This document shows, piece by piece, positions 49,440 through 61,016 of a DNA stretch of 64,000 nt; the stretch's first letter is position 1; the number at the start of each line of letters is the position of its first letter. The notes beneath the pieces were generated by a model. That model did no database searches and had not been told where the DNA came from. It saw only the letters and a list, made by a program, of their open reading frames with translations. A program made the position numbers and the translations under genes. The stretch is from NCBI GenBank assembly GCA_002110485.1, contig MOWL01000023.1:1364001-1428000 (forward strand). The letters run 5' to 3'. This DNA is from Emergomyces orientalis (taxonomy: Eukaryota > Ascomycota > Eurotiomycetes > Onygenales > Ajellomycetaceae).

Positions 49440-51945
49440 ATGCCCACCAGCAACTCAGTCACCATGGCAAAAAAAGATATTTCGCTCGTTCCCCGCATCT
49501 CCAAGAAGCCTCCCTTCACTATCGAAGCCCCCGGTGTCGAAAAGGTAGAAGGGGAAACCATTCCCCGCCGACACCCTGCTGCAAAGGACGGTCTCCTCAG
49601 CAAACCTCACCCGGAAATCTCCACCCTCTATGAGAACCTCAAATGGTGCGCGAAGACGTACGGAAATTCCAAAGCGGTGGGATCGCGCCGGATAATTAAA
49701 ACCCATGTCGAAACTAAGAAGGTCAAAAAGATGGTGGATGGGGTGGAACAGGATGTCGACAAGGAGTGGACCTTTTTCGAGCTTAGCGGGTATACTTATC
49801 TTAGCTTTGTCGAGTTCGAGAAGCTGGTCCTGGAGCTGGGGGCTGGCCTGAGGAAACTTGGGCTTGAGAAGAATAGCAGGGTTCACCTGTTCGCTGCTAC
49901 GAGGTGAGTCTTCATTCATGGCTCGCTTAGGGCTATCCTCCTGTTTTCCTAGTTGCGACTGATTATACTAATTACTTTTTGTGTTTGATGTAGCGCACAT
50001 TGGCTAGCGATAGCACATGGTATTTGGCCCCGAAGTTGACCAATTCTACAATTTGTGAGCTTGTCCTTCTAACGTCTCCTTAGGCGCTGGATCTCAATCG
50101 ATGACTATGGTTACTGCCTACGACTCATTGGGAGAGGATGGCTTGAAGCATTCCCTTTTACAGACACATAGCACCGCAATTTTCCTTGACCCTGCTCTTC
50201 TCCCCACTCTTGATCGTATATTGAAGGATGCAACGGACATTAAATACATCATTTACGACACTGCAACTGAGGTCAAACAAGAACATATTGACCGCCTCAA
50301 GTCTAACTTCCCTCATCTCAACATCATGAGCTTTGAAGATCTCCGGAAGCTTGGCGAAGAAAATCCAGTGGATCCGGTACCACCAACCCCAGAAGATTTG
50401 TGTAAGTTCCCAACCTGATATTCGATGCTCATTCATTCGCTAATGGAATGTGTAACTTCTTCAGGTGCTATAATGTATACGTCAGGATCAACTGGACCCC
50501 CGAAAGGCGTTTCTTTGAAACATCGCAATATCGTTGCGGGAAGTATGTCAACCATTTTTCTTTAGTTTCCTTTCTCATTTAGTTCCTGGCATGCGAAGCT
50601 AACCCCAATTTACAGTGACCGGAGCTGATGCCAATGTTGGACACGTTCTGGGCCCGTCCGACGTTCTTCTGACCTATCTTCCACAAGCGCATATCCTCGA
50701 GTTTATATTCGAGAATCTTTGTCTCTTTTGGGGTGGAACTATGGGTTACGGTAGCCCCAAAACCCTTTCTGACACATCTGTGCGAAACTGCAGGGGCGAC
50801 ATTCGGGAATTGAAACCTACCGTCCTGGTTGGTGTGCCAGCTGTGTGGGAAACCGTAAAGAAGGGAATTCTTGGCAATGTAAACAAGGGCAGTGCCCTCA
50901 TCAAGGGAATGTTCTGGGGAGGCCTTGCTGCGAAAAATTTCCTGATGTCCAATGGCCTTCCCGGATCGGGAGTCTTGGACGCAGTGATTTTCAAGAAGGT
51001 CAAAGAGGCGACTGGGGGTCGTCTCAGGATTACGTTGTCTGGTGGGGGACCGATTTCAAAAGAAACACAGCTATTCCTTTCCATGGCCCTATGCCCAATG
51101 ATTAATGGATATGGCTTAACGGAAACCTGTGCCATGGGTGGCCTTTGCGATCCGTTGGCGTGGAACCCTGACGCAATTGGCGATATCCCAGCATCAATCG
51201 AAATCAAACTGGTTGATTTCCCAGAAGCAGGCTATTTTTCGCATAACAACCCACCCCAGGGTGAGGTGTGGATTCGTGGCAATAGTGTCACAGAAGGTTA
51301 CTACGACAATGAGGAAGAGACCAAGGCGGTAATTACAGAAGATGGCTGGTTTAAGACTGGCGACATTGGCGAGTTTGACAAGTACGGCCATCTGAAGATT
51401 ATCGACCGAATGAAGAATCTGGTTAAGACGCTTAATGGCGAGTACATAGCCCTGGAAAAGCTTGAGTCTATATACCGATCTACCAATGTCGTCGCCAACA
51501 TCATGGTTCATGCCGCCCAAGATCAGACCAAACCAATTGCGGTTATTGTCCCCGCGGAACCTGCTCTCGTCGCGCTCGCGAAAGCGAATGGAATCGAAGG
51601 AGGAAGTATCGAAGCCTTGGTTCACAACGAGCAATTGAGGTCAATTGTCCTCAAAGAGATGCAAAATGCGGGTCGCGCTGGTCGCCTTAAGCCGTTTGAA
51701 ATTATCGAGGGAGTTGTCCTGTCCGATGAGGAGTGGACTCCCCAAAACGTATTTATGCTCCCCACTTAACTTTGCCTCACCTCCCCCCATCCGTCGCCCC
51801 CTAATTTTATCCCCGACGTATTCTCATCACTGCTAACTTATATTTATCAATGCAGGGTTACATTACCGCCGCTCAGAAACTCCAACGAAAGAAGATCGCA
51901 TCCCGTTTCCACAAGGAAATCGACCAGGCCTACGGGAAGAAATGA
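49440..51945 (+). CDS. FAA1: Long-chain fatty acid-CoA ligase (Faa1/Faa4 type)
   Basis: Activates long-chain fatty acids to acyl-CoA for lipid synthesis, remodelling and beta-oxidation. Six exons: 49440-49903, 49994-50019 (26 nt), 50084-50401, 50465-50542, 50616-51748, 51856-51945; 702 residues, as in yeast Faa1 (700). Adenylation motifs: YTSGSTGPPKGVSLKHRN, TLSGGGPISKETQLF, NGYGLTETC, and the acyl-CoA synthetase signature GWFKTGDIGEFDKYGHLKII followed by DRMKNLVKTLNGEYIALEKL. The final exon gives GYITAAQKLQRKKI and ends QAYGKK. Another ATG at 49464 (MAKKDISL) is possible. Lack of a peroxisomal SKL end suggests a cytosolic/ER/lipid-droplet form. Confidence 0.96.
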
Positions 51946-53481
51946 GCTTGAGGATCTAGCTTACCCTCCCCGTCCTTCCGTTACCCTGCTCTTACCTTTC
52001 CCAACCCATGTTCTAGAGCCCTGCTCTGCTCTGCGCCCGCTACTCCTTAACTGCGCATCATCCGAATCCAGGTAACGGGGTAGCTTCGCGAGCAGCGACA
52101 TCAGGACACTTATCTTATGACCGGTATCGTCTTTTTTACTATATATACCAATCTACGTTCCCCGCACAACCCCTGCACAACCCCCGCCAGCCGCCTTTGC
52201 GTGTTTTTCGCGTACCTGGAGAGCCCCTGATAATGAATAAGTCCTATTGACGTAGGATCGAGATATTGGACCAGGACTTATCTATCTAATCCACTCTACT
52301 GGTGGCTTCCTTCATGCGAATTACACATTTCCGTCCGCGTCCGCTGCGTGGGGGGCTTTTTCTCCTTTCTTTCTTTTCAGTTTTTGGTTTTGTTATATAC
52401 GTTTGTTTCGTTGTTCAGTATGTCCCCTATATACAAAGTCAACTCCTTTACCAGATTTTGAATTGAACATTTTCCCGCGGGCAACCCCAAATTCTTATGT
52501 ATGTACGTAAGTCGTGCACGCGAAATTATCCCCTGTTGCCCCTATATGTATTTTCATTAGCTTCGTTCTTGCTGTTTTGAGTGCTGTCATTTCCTGAACT
52601 AACGTCGTCTTTGATTTTTTGATTTTTTTTTTAATTTTTTATGTTGTTTATTAGGCTGTGAGCTTTCTACCGTTATGTGGTTTGTGGACATATTCCGGGA
52701 TACGATGATTGTTATTTCCCCCCCTTTCTTTCTTGCTTTTGAAACTGTGGAAACTGCGGAAACTGTTTAACTGTCTGTTAGTGTACTTTATGATCTCTGC
52801 GTTATCTCTTTTCACTGAGCACTTTGATATTTTGATTTTTTTTTTTAAATCTATATTGATTTATCTATATATATACCTTGTTAGCTTTGGTTTTTTCCCT
52901 TTTTAATCGGCTTTTTCCAATTATCCATTTAGCTGAATCATTATATATACCCTATATATATATATATATTGATTTTGATTTTCTTTCAGCAATTTCAGGT
53001 AGTTCTGTGAGCACCGTTGGTGTTAACTTGATGAAATACCTTTGCAGTGAGAGAATATGGGAAGGGCACATTTTTTTACTTGAGAAATGCCCAATATAGG
53101 AAAAAAGAGATAGGCATTGTATTCTGCACGACATTAACACAAGAACTTTAGAAAGGCCCATCCACACTTTGTGAAATCACAACTATTCTAATATACAAAA
53201 TTGGCAAAGGTAAACGCCCATTCTGGTGCTTTATTGATAACTTCACCTAAATGCGAAATCATATACGTAGAAAATATAATCCGAGCAATCTGATAAACAA
53301 AACCCTCAGAATCAAGAAGATATTTGCCAAGAAATGAAAGCAGCGGAAGCAGCGGAGAGGACGCTAAACTCCTTTTGGAACGAATTGCCAAGACCAAGAG
53401 GCAACCTCAAGCTTCAAATAAACTACGAACAAGACCCTTAGAGCCACCTGTACAGGTTATCTATCACCCATTCTCTTACAA
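51946..53481. other. Intergenic region downstream of FAA1
   Basis: T-rich 3' sequence with a TA repeat at about 52953-52969 and many short T runs. A 92-codon frame at 53324-53602 (+) overlaps the start of the small gene at 53482 in another frame and is not supported. Confidence 0.5.
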
Positions 53482-53812
53482 ATGTCACTCTGGTCGTATG
53501 TCAAATTCCTTTCTGTGCGCAGCTACCGCAATTCAATTGTTCGATAGGAAGACTCACAATTCTACGGCTATTGTCAAAAAGAGAAGGGACCAGAAATACT
53601 AACTAATTCGTCTGCGCCCACATACTAGGTCCTACCGTAATCTCTCCCCACGCACCCGCCTATTTTTGGGAGCTGGCCTGATGGCTTATGGCACTGTCGG
53701 GTTGTGGTGGTCTCCTAAAGTTGAGGTGGCGTTGGGAATGACACCGAGCAGGGAGGAGCAGGCAGAACTGGAGCAGAAACTGAGTGTTAAGGTTTCAAGT
53801 GTTGAGCGGTAG
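53482..53812 (+). CDS. Small conserved membrane protein, 65 residues, with a 14-nt first exon
   Basis: Exon 1 53482-53495, exon 2 53629-53812, intron 133 bp with a TACTAAC branch site. The join gives MSLWSSYRNLSPRTRLFLGA, then a single hydrophobic segment (GLMAYGTVGLWW) and a hydrophilic helix (MTPSREEQAELEQKL) ending SSVER. I recall similar short fungal proteins starting with an SYRxLSPRxR block; their function is unknown to me and mitochondrial inner membrane is only a guess. Simple ORF calling misses it because of the tiny first exon. Confidence 0.72.
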
Positions 53813-56800
53813 AATATGATGAAATGGGAAAAACTAAGGAAGGAAATAAAAAGGATGTAAGGAAAGCAAAAGACGGGGGAGAAGGAAAATGGGACGTTTA
53901 GCGAATGGAGGAGGACCGACACATATTTGTGTGGTGTGAGGGAGAAATATAGAAAAAGAGAGAGAGAGAGTGTGTGTGTGTGTGGATATCGCATCGGTTA
54001 GTCGGGAGATGAAAAATCAGAAAAGGTTTCAGGCTGGATATTGACGTGGTACACACATATATGCTGCTGCTGAAAAGGATGAAGAGGAGGAGGTTGAAGG
54101 ATGGCTGGACATGGCGACGATCATGAAGTGGAATGGAGGGAAACGTGCATTGGATAAAAATGTGCTGGCAGGTGATCGACGAACTGAGAGAGCTTTTGTT
54201 TTTTTCATTTCGATTGTTCAATATTTCTTGCCCTATAATTCTTTGGGGAGGGGGAAGGGGTAGGGGGATTGGAGCTGCGGACAGGGCGGGTCTCAGGGAA
54301 CTACCGTCGTGGAACCGAGCCGAGGACTGGAGGGCGATTTGGGATTTGATTACACAAAAGAGTGGAGTTGAACATCGCTACAATGGGATATCGGCTTGCT
54401 TCGTACAGCCCTCCCCATATTGATGGGAATGCACTACGCACATACAGGCCCAAGGCTGGATTGGGTGTCTGGGATGAAGATTGAGATAAGCGGCGCAGGG
54501 TGGAATTGACGATGAGTTCGGTTGAGACTTGCAGCTCGGGTTGGAGTAGAATTGATTTGCCTTTGTGCATCACAGAGTGGCCTGCTTCCTTTCCTTTCAA
54601 AATTTATCCGACTTTCTTCCAAATCGTCTCATTTCTCCCCTTTGCCGCTTCGTCGAATCAAATCTCGATGTGAGCAAATACCTTTTTGATTTTCATGGCT
54701 GATGCTGTACACATCGAGATGCATGCCTCATCGATCGCATTGGATGTGTTTTGAAAAAGCGGTCGCTGCGATGATTGTGAAGGACCAGGTCGGTTCGTGT
54801 CGATTGGAAAAGCATGAGTATAACGCGCATTTCGATAGTGCCGTGGCATGGAGGCGGTCGAGCGCAAAGAAATAATTGAACAGCTGTTCATGCTCGTCGT
54901 TTCCATCGATCATCACTAGTCTCCTGCAAGCCTAGACTGCCCGTTTTGTGCCCTTCGCCTACCACTCCTGCTGCTGCCAGGCTAACCCACGTCGATACTC
55001 TCGAATGAGCAGAGCGGAATATGCGAAAGAGAGTGGAGTCCAGTTCATGGAAAAGTAATTCAAAGCAAATCGGTCCGCACCGGGCTACTGCCTGCATGAA
55101 TATTGCGAGGCTTCCGGATGGGCTTACTATTTCTCACCGTAACCGTAGTGCCTTCTCCTAGTCCCCGACCTCATTCTAGGCGACAATCTTCTCTTCTTCA
55201 ACCAGCCTACCCGGTACTAGCACCCACATGGCATCTCTTGCGCGGTTTTTGCGTACGTGGATGCAATATACTCGAGACAAATTGGTGGGGGCTGGGGTCG
55301 GTCTATCGTCCGCCATCTGTCACCTTGCCTCAGGCCCAACCACTATATTTTTTAAAGCCCTAATATTTCAAAAGCAGCATACACACACATGCCTATTCCG
55401 CTATCTTGATTTACAGCTTAATCCACATTGCTGCAACCACCAATGCGGTCAATATCAATCCATCTTTCATACCAACTTTTCTTAGCCAGCAGTTTGAGTT
55501 ATCCTTTCCGGACCATGCTTCATACTTCTGACAGTTCCCGATTCAGCATCGGCACCTGACGAAATGATGTCTCAAACCAATTCATTAGCCAGTCACGTTA
55601 GGTTTTTGATCCTTATTCCTTTTTGCCTTTGCCCTCCCCAACATTTTCCCCGTCTGCGATTATTGATTGGCATCATCACATCCTCAATTAGGAATGAACA
55701 GGTTTCATTCCTTTTCATTCCGACTCGTCTCAGGCGGTTTTTATGATCGCTGAAATAAATGCCTCAATTGCAAGCCAGACATGGGGATCTTTAGGAATAA
55801 AGCAAAACAAGGAAGGGCAAGAAATACATCTCCTGACCCAACTCCAACTCACAACGCACCAGTTTATGGCTGTATGCTGTGTCTCAAGTTGTCTTTTGGT
55901 GACCAGGGATTTTGGGATGAGTGTAGAGAAGGTAATACCGAGTATGGAGCCTTGTGTATCCATTCGCTGCCATCGTGTTTATATAGTTCCTGGTATTTCG
56001 ATAGAGGCTGGTTCGTGGTGGGTAAAGCCAGAGCAGGAAAAAGGAAATAGAGTTAAACAGTATGGGTACCTACATATGCAGATGCATCTTTGCTTTGTTG
56101 AGTGCTTACTTTTTGCATGCATTTTATTTTATTTTATTTCGCCCTCTTTGCTTTCTCCCAAGTTAGTGAATGATTATGGCTAGTAGATGCTGGATTTTGC
56201 CCTTGGAAAGGGGTCGAAAGGAAACAGTTTTCATGCTTATTTCATCTACTCGCAGACTAGACCAATATATGCCATAATCAGATATAAAACTTAAATTACA
56301 ATCGCGTATATGTTTCTTCAATCTGTCCGCATATCTCCTCCACAACTGACTTTTTATCTTTCTCAACTAGAGACGTTAGAGCCCAGAAAATCACATGGAT
56401 ACACACGCATTTGCAGTCCCTGTAGGTAACCCTGTGGCCCAGGAGGCGCTATTGGGTAGAAAAATAAAAAATAAAACAGGCAGAAAAAGAGTGGTACCAT
56501 TACGCTATCAATATCTCTTAATTAAATGAAATATAAACTTGACTCGAACTCGAATTAGCTTGGCAATTCTCTTCTCCTTTCCATGTCTCGTGTCAAAAGG
56601 GGGCAAACGTTAAAAAAGGCATGACTATCTATCCACCTAGGGCAACACATGTCCGATACATAGCCGGTCAGAACTTCTAGTTCTTCGCAATGTAAATCTC
56701 CAGAAACCAAATAAAACAAACTCACAAACATACAAACACTGGGCGAAACAATCTTTTCCGCTTTGGTTCTGCTTTCCCAATCCTATGCACAACCCTCACA

Positions 56801-57589
56801 TGTCCCACCACGACTACAGTACATACTTTTACTTTGTCATGTAACATTTTCGTTTCTTTTCTTGTTTCATTTCTCCCTAGCCTCTCCTACGTTCCTGCCG
56901 AATGGAACATAGGGACTTTCAAAACAATGTGGGAATAAAGCAAAAAACCAGTAAAGGCCCTTGCTGCCAGTCCAAAAGCAATTCGACTCAGTCATCAAAA
57001 CAGGGAGCTCAACCAGGAGTACTTTTGATTCCCATGCATAAATAAAACATGTAGTACAAAATCAAATACAGCAAGTAAAAAGTAAAGCTAGAGAGCATTA
57101 AAAGAGCAAAGGATATGAAAAAATGGTTGCGGCAGATCATGATTTCGGCCATTCGGGCATCTTCAATTGTGAGGGACATGCAACATGCCCCGGCTCCACT
57201 CCCCATCCTATTCCTCTGTGAGGTCCCTGCCTCGAGTAGCCACGGAAGAACCTTCGACTGGGACCAAGTTCGGTTAGAAATAACCAATGGGGTTCGATAA
57301 AAACGACAAATTGAATGACATTAATAATGAATATAATCATTGAGAAACATTTTAAAAGTCCCAAAATAAATGGGGGAAGAGGAGAAAGGGGATTCCAGAA
57401 GAGAGTTAAAATAGTGTTAACAGTAAATCTTTCAAGTGCACTGCGGTCCCGAATGAAAATTGTATGAAAATCTCAGTAATGGAAATCGTTATGCGTCGAT
57501 GATAAGAAATAGTACGAAAAAGAAACAGCCGCAGGATGCAAACCCCTCAAATGATGTAGAAAGGTCGCTAATCGATCAACTGGAGGATT
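53813..57589. other. Gene-poor convergent region
   Basis: 3.8 kb between the small gene (+) and xprG (-). Holds a compound (AG)7-(TG)7 repeat at 53957-53984. Open frames include 54728-54916 (-), 55743-56183 (+, 146 codons) and 57009-57287 (-); none has a recognisable domain or supporting splice sites. The part next to 57590 is probably the xprG 3' UTR. Confidence 0.45.
53957..53984. repeat. Compound (AG)7-(TG)7 microsatellite
   Basis: Pure dinucleotide runs back to back, similar in style to the ATG22 intron repeat. Confidence 0.93.
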
Positions 57590-60563
57590 TCAAGAACAGA
57601 GGCTCTGGGGGTTATGGATTGGGTCGAGGCGACCGTAAGAATTATCTCCGGAACGACTGGGATAGGACCCACCAAACTTAGGACCTGGGGGTTGGTTCCA
57701 ATAACTGGTGGAACCATGACGTTTGAAATATTGATTCGAGCCGTCGTGCTCATTTTGTAGAGCCGGAATCATAGGATCGAACGCTGCATTGTACGTGCTA
57801 TCATGGTCCTCTTGTGTCTTGACAGTAGCGTCGTCATCGTAGCTTGGCATGTGTAGGCGTAAGTTTGACGGCTCGATGCATATTTTTCTCGAATCTGGTG
57901 AAGCTGTTGTAAATGTTGGGTCACCATATGCTCCTGCGGCTGTGGTGTCCTTGATTGTCTCTAGTGGATCCATCGAGCCGTTCATCATGGCATAGTTGTT
58001 ATAATCAGGCGACGATGACGATGATGATAATAGGGGGCTTGTAGTTAAAGGGGAATGGTCTGTAGATGAGAGCCGGTGGTAGTTATATGAAGTAGGAGCG
58101 CGATGGCTTGCACTGTAGTGTGACATCAGTGAGAGGTGTGAGCGCGCGCCATGCCCCATTCCCGATGGTAAGCAGCCCCCTGCGTTGCCATCCCCCGAGC
58201 TTCCGGTGCCGCCATCTGGCCCCATGCTTGTGGAGCTGTCTCGTCGACCGTCTTTATAATGACCCGGTGAACGACCACGAACTACCATTGGATGGGATAA
58301 TCTTTTGGCGATTAAGACCCACTGAAGGTCAATGCCGTTTGCCATTGGGATCTCAGCGTAGAGCTCCACAACCAGATTATAATACTGTTGTTGCGCACGA
58401 CGTTTGCCATTATTAGCCGTTGCTTTTTGGAACTGAATACGCTCAAACGTATGGGAAGTCGGTGGCTGTGGTGGTTGTTGAGCTGTTCCGTACGATGATC
58501 CGTACTCCAATTGCACACCAGAGGTGTGTGGTGGTGCAGCAAACGAAATATGATTGACCCCAACTGATGATGTGTGGTTTACGACGAGAGAAGGTGGTTG
58601 CTGTGGTTGCAGAGTTATCCTTCCGGGTTTCTTTTCTGACTGTTTGTCCCGTTTTGGGGTATGTTGGACAAGTTCGCGCGTTTCATTCTCTTGCGCATTC
58701 ACTACTGCAGATATTGACATTGCGAACGAGCGAACGCTCTGCGGGTTGCTGTTAGGGAGTTGGACATAAAGCGGAGAATTGGGAGTCCATGGGCGGAGCG
58801 AGAACGAGCAAGACACGGAAAAGTAGTTGCGACGATAGCATGTCCATTTGTCGTCCACCTGAAAGAACCCCTTGTGTATCTTAGCTTGGATTTCTGGATT
58901 GATTGTTTGGTGGCTGCTGGTAAAAATGGAATGAAGAACGTTCGTGTCGTTAAATGGGGGAGCTTCTGGGCTTGACTGAGAAGTCCGAGATGAAGTGTCC
59001 ATCAGATGGTTATACATCGATGAATTGTTTGTGTGGACATCTATCGTCCGTGTAGCAGGGTATTGGGAATAACGTGATATGTCGTTCATGGTATGGAGTG
59101 GGGCGGAATATGCGCCCCGGTTTATGGAATATGGCACGGAGTAAGGATCAGTCCTTGTCATCAAACCCGTTGACCCTGGAACCACTGTGCCCTGTGATTG
59201 CAAGGGTGGTGACATACCCGAGGGAGGCTGACTATATAGCAGAGTCGTTATTATAAGAAATTTGGTACCTTGAAAGCAGAACCAAATTAGAAGTCGGGAG
59301 GATAAACTTACAGTGCAGGTACCCGTTGGATTCTTAGGTCTCCCATTCTGTCATTCCACTGCAAGTTTGTCGGATGGGAGTAAGACGATGGTGTCGAAAA
59401 GCCTTCTGTTGAAGTCGCAGTGCTCGGTATGGAATTTGTTAGTGAAGCATAAGCATATGAAGACGTAGCTGAGCTGGGGCTTGTTGAGGATGATCCACGG
59501 GACGGTTCAATCGGGCTCATGAGAAGTCCGGGTGCAGCATTAAAGCTGGAGTAAGAGGGCCCCAACATTAGCAAACTGACACAAGTCCACCAGTGTATGA
59601 TAACAGTAAGAGTGAGTTTAACAAAAAAAGCACAATGAGGCACTGAAATAAAGAACTAACTGCTGCAACATCAGTGAAAATAAATTCCAGAGCAGTTCTG
59701 TGACCTGGGTTGCCGAGGGAGGGGGGAAATGAGCCGTCAACAACCCGTTGTCATGCGGCAGGGCAATAATATGACGACGACAAGCCTGGATGGGTTTTCT
59801 AACTAGGTAAGGCAATAGTTCGAAGCGCCATGAAACACAAGACAAAAAAGGTAGCAGTCAAGTTGCCAAGCACTGAGAGAGAGTGGGAAATCAAGGGCAG
59901 TCAGAATTAAAAGGAAGATGGGCACCTACGGTACATCTTGTACCGCAGAATGTTGTGCGGCGTACCTAAAACCGTTGGTGACGGGTACAGAACCCGGGTG
60001 TTCTGATTGATGCCCCAGAGAGTCGGTTCTCCGATGCTCAGCTTCGACACCTTCGGTCGGGAAAGAAGTCGTACTGGGGAACGTTCGTTCGTTTGCGATG
60101 TACTCGCTCTCAGAAGACACAGGATAGTCAAGGTGAAAAGAATTTTGAAGAAGAGCGGCTGTATGAATTCTAGTTAGATTTGGAGTTTAAAGAATTCATA
60201 TGGGAGTGGAGAGAAAACAACACAATCCCGATTGATAGAACAAATACGGATGAAGCATGGTGTTGCAGAAGGGTACGCTCCGATCTAGCTACGTTGCACG
60301 AGCATGCATTGATTGGAAAACCGGTCAGGAAGAGAAATCAGAGCGAGGGGGGGATGCGGTATGGTAGTAGAATAATGCGGGAATCAAAGAGATCATGGTA
60401 AAGGCGGAAAATAAATAAAATTGGGAAAAAATAGAAAAAGAAAATAAAAGCCCCCAGCGAAAACGTGGACGACCTTCCGCTGACAGCGGGTGGTGGTTCA
60501 AATAATACAGACAGAGTATCTTTGAAGTCGTACCATATGAAAATAAGCTTACTATTATTCATT
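57590..60563 (-). CDS. xprG: NDT80/PhoG-fold transcription factor, XprG/VIB-1 type
   Basis: p53-like DNA-binding regulator; A. nidulans XprG controls extracellular proteases and starvation response, N. crassa VIB-1 controls heterokaryon incompatibility and protease/cellulase genes. Exons 60563-60554 (10 nt), 60158-59966, 59545-59312, 59231-57590; 692 residues, phases all consistent. Joins give PVTNGFSFNAAPGLLMSPIE and RVPALQPPSGMSPP. The DNA-binding domain starts near residue 240 with IFTSSHQTINPEIQAKIHKG, FFQVDDKWTCYRRNYFSVSC and continues to LVVELYAEIPMANGIDLQWV, LIAKRLSHPMVVRGRSPGHY. The C-terminal third is disordered, Ser/Tyr/Gly-rich. The domain is certain; the 10-nt first exon and the 420-bp intron 2 are less so. 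A second spliced ORF overlaps the start codon. Confidence 0.87.
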
Positions 60564-61016
60564 TGTCAGGTCAAAAATTCCTCCCAAGGTCATAGTAGGA
60601 GCGCTGCTCGATTGGGTGACTCGACGTCGGGAAAAGCCCCAGGAGGATGAACCAGAGAATGTGTTCCAAAACTGCAGGAAGACAGATTCCGACGAGGCAA
60701 ACCTTGCGGTAGTCGGGCGACGCTGGAAATGCTGGTAATAATGATTGGTCGGTTTCAATCCTGCTCGGCGAACACTCTTAAACGCAGGTCGTGCACTTTG
60801 TTGAAAGCGGGAAACCAATAAATGTTCCCTAGATCGAAATAAAGATATGATGAAAAGGTCAACACCCTTGAAGGCACTTCATGTGGCAAACCTCAAAAGT
60901 GTAAAGGCGTAGATATAGCGAAACCCAAGCTTCCACTGGATTTCAGGTTTCTCGTCTGGCAGGTCGCGAATGACAATAGCGGCGCAAAGATTTTGCATAC
61001 CGGGGTTTATGGTCAT
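60555..61016 (-). other. Candidate spliced small ORF or uORF overlapping the xprG start
   Basis: ATG at 61016. Exon A 61016-60892, exon B 60828-60555 with a 63-bp intron, total 132 residues in phase. Unspliced, it ends after 45 codons at 60879. N-terminus MTINPGMQNLCAAIVIRDLP reads like protein; the second half is Arg/Ser-rich (ARPAFKSVRRAGLKPTNHYY). Its stop TAA (60557-60555) falls within the 10-nt first exon of xprG, so both cannot be used independently on one mRNA. Either a regulatory uORF in the xprG leader, a separate small gene, or chance. Confidence 0.3.

Noticed and set aside
55743..56183. 146-codon plus-strand ORF
   Set aside because: Chance-like composition, no domain, and no supporting neighbouring exons.
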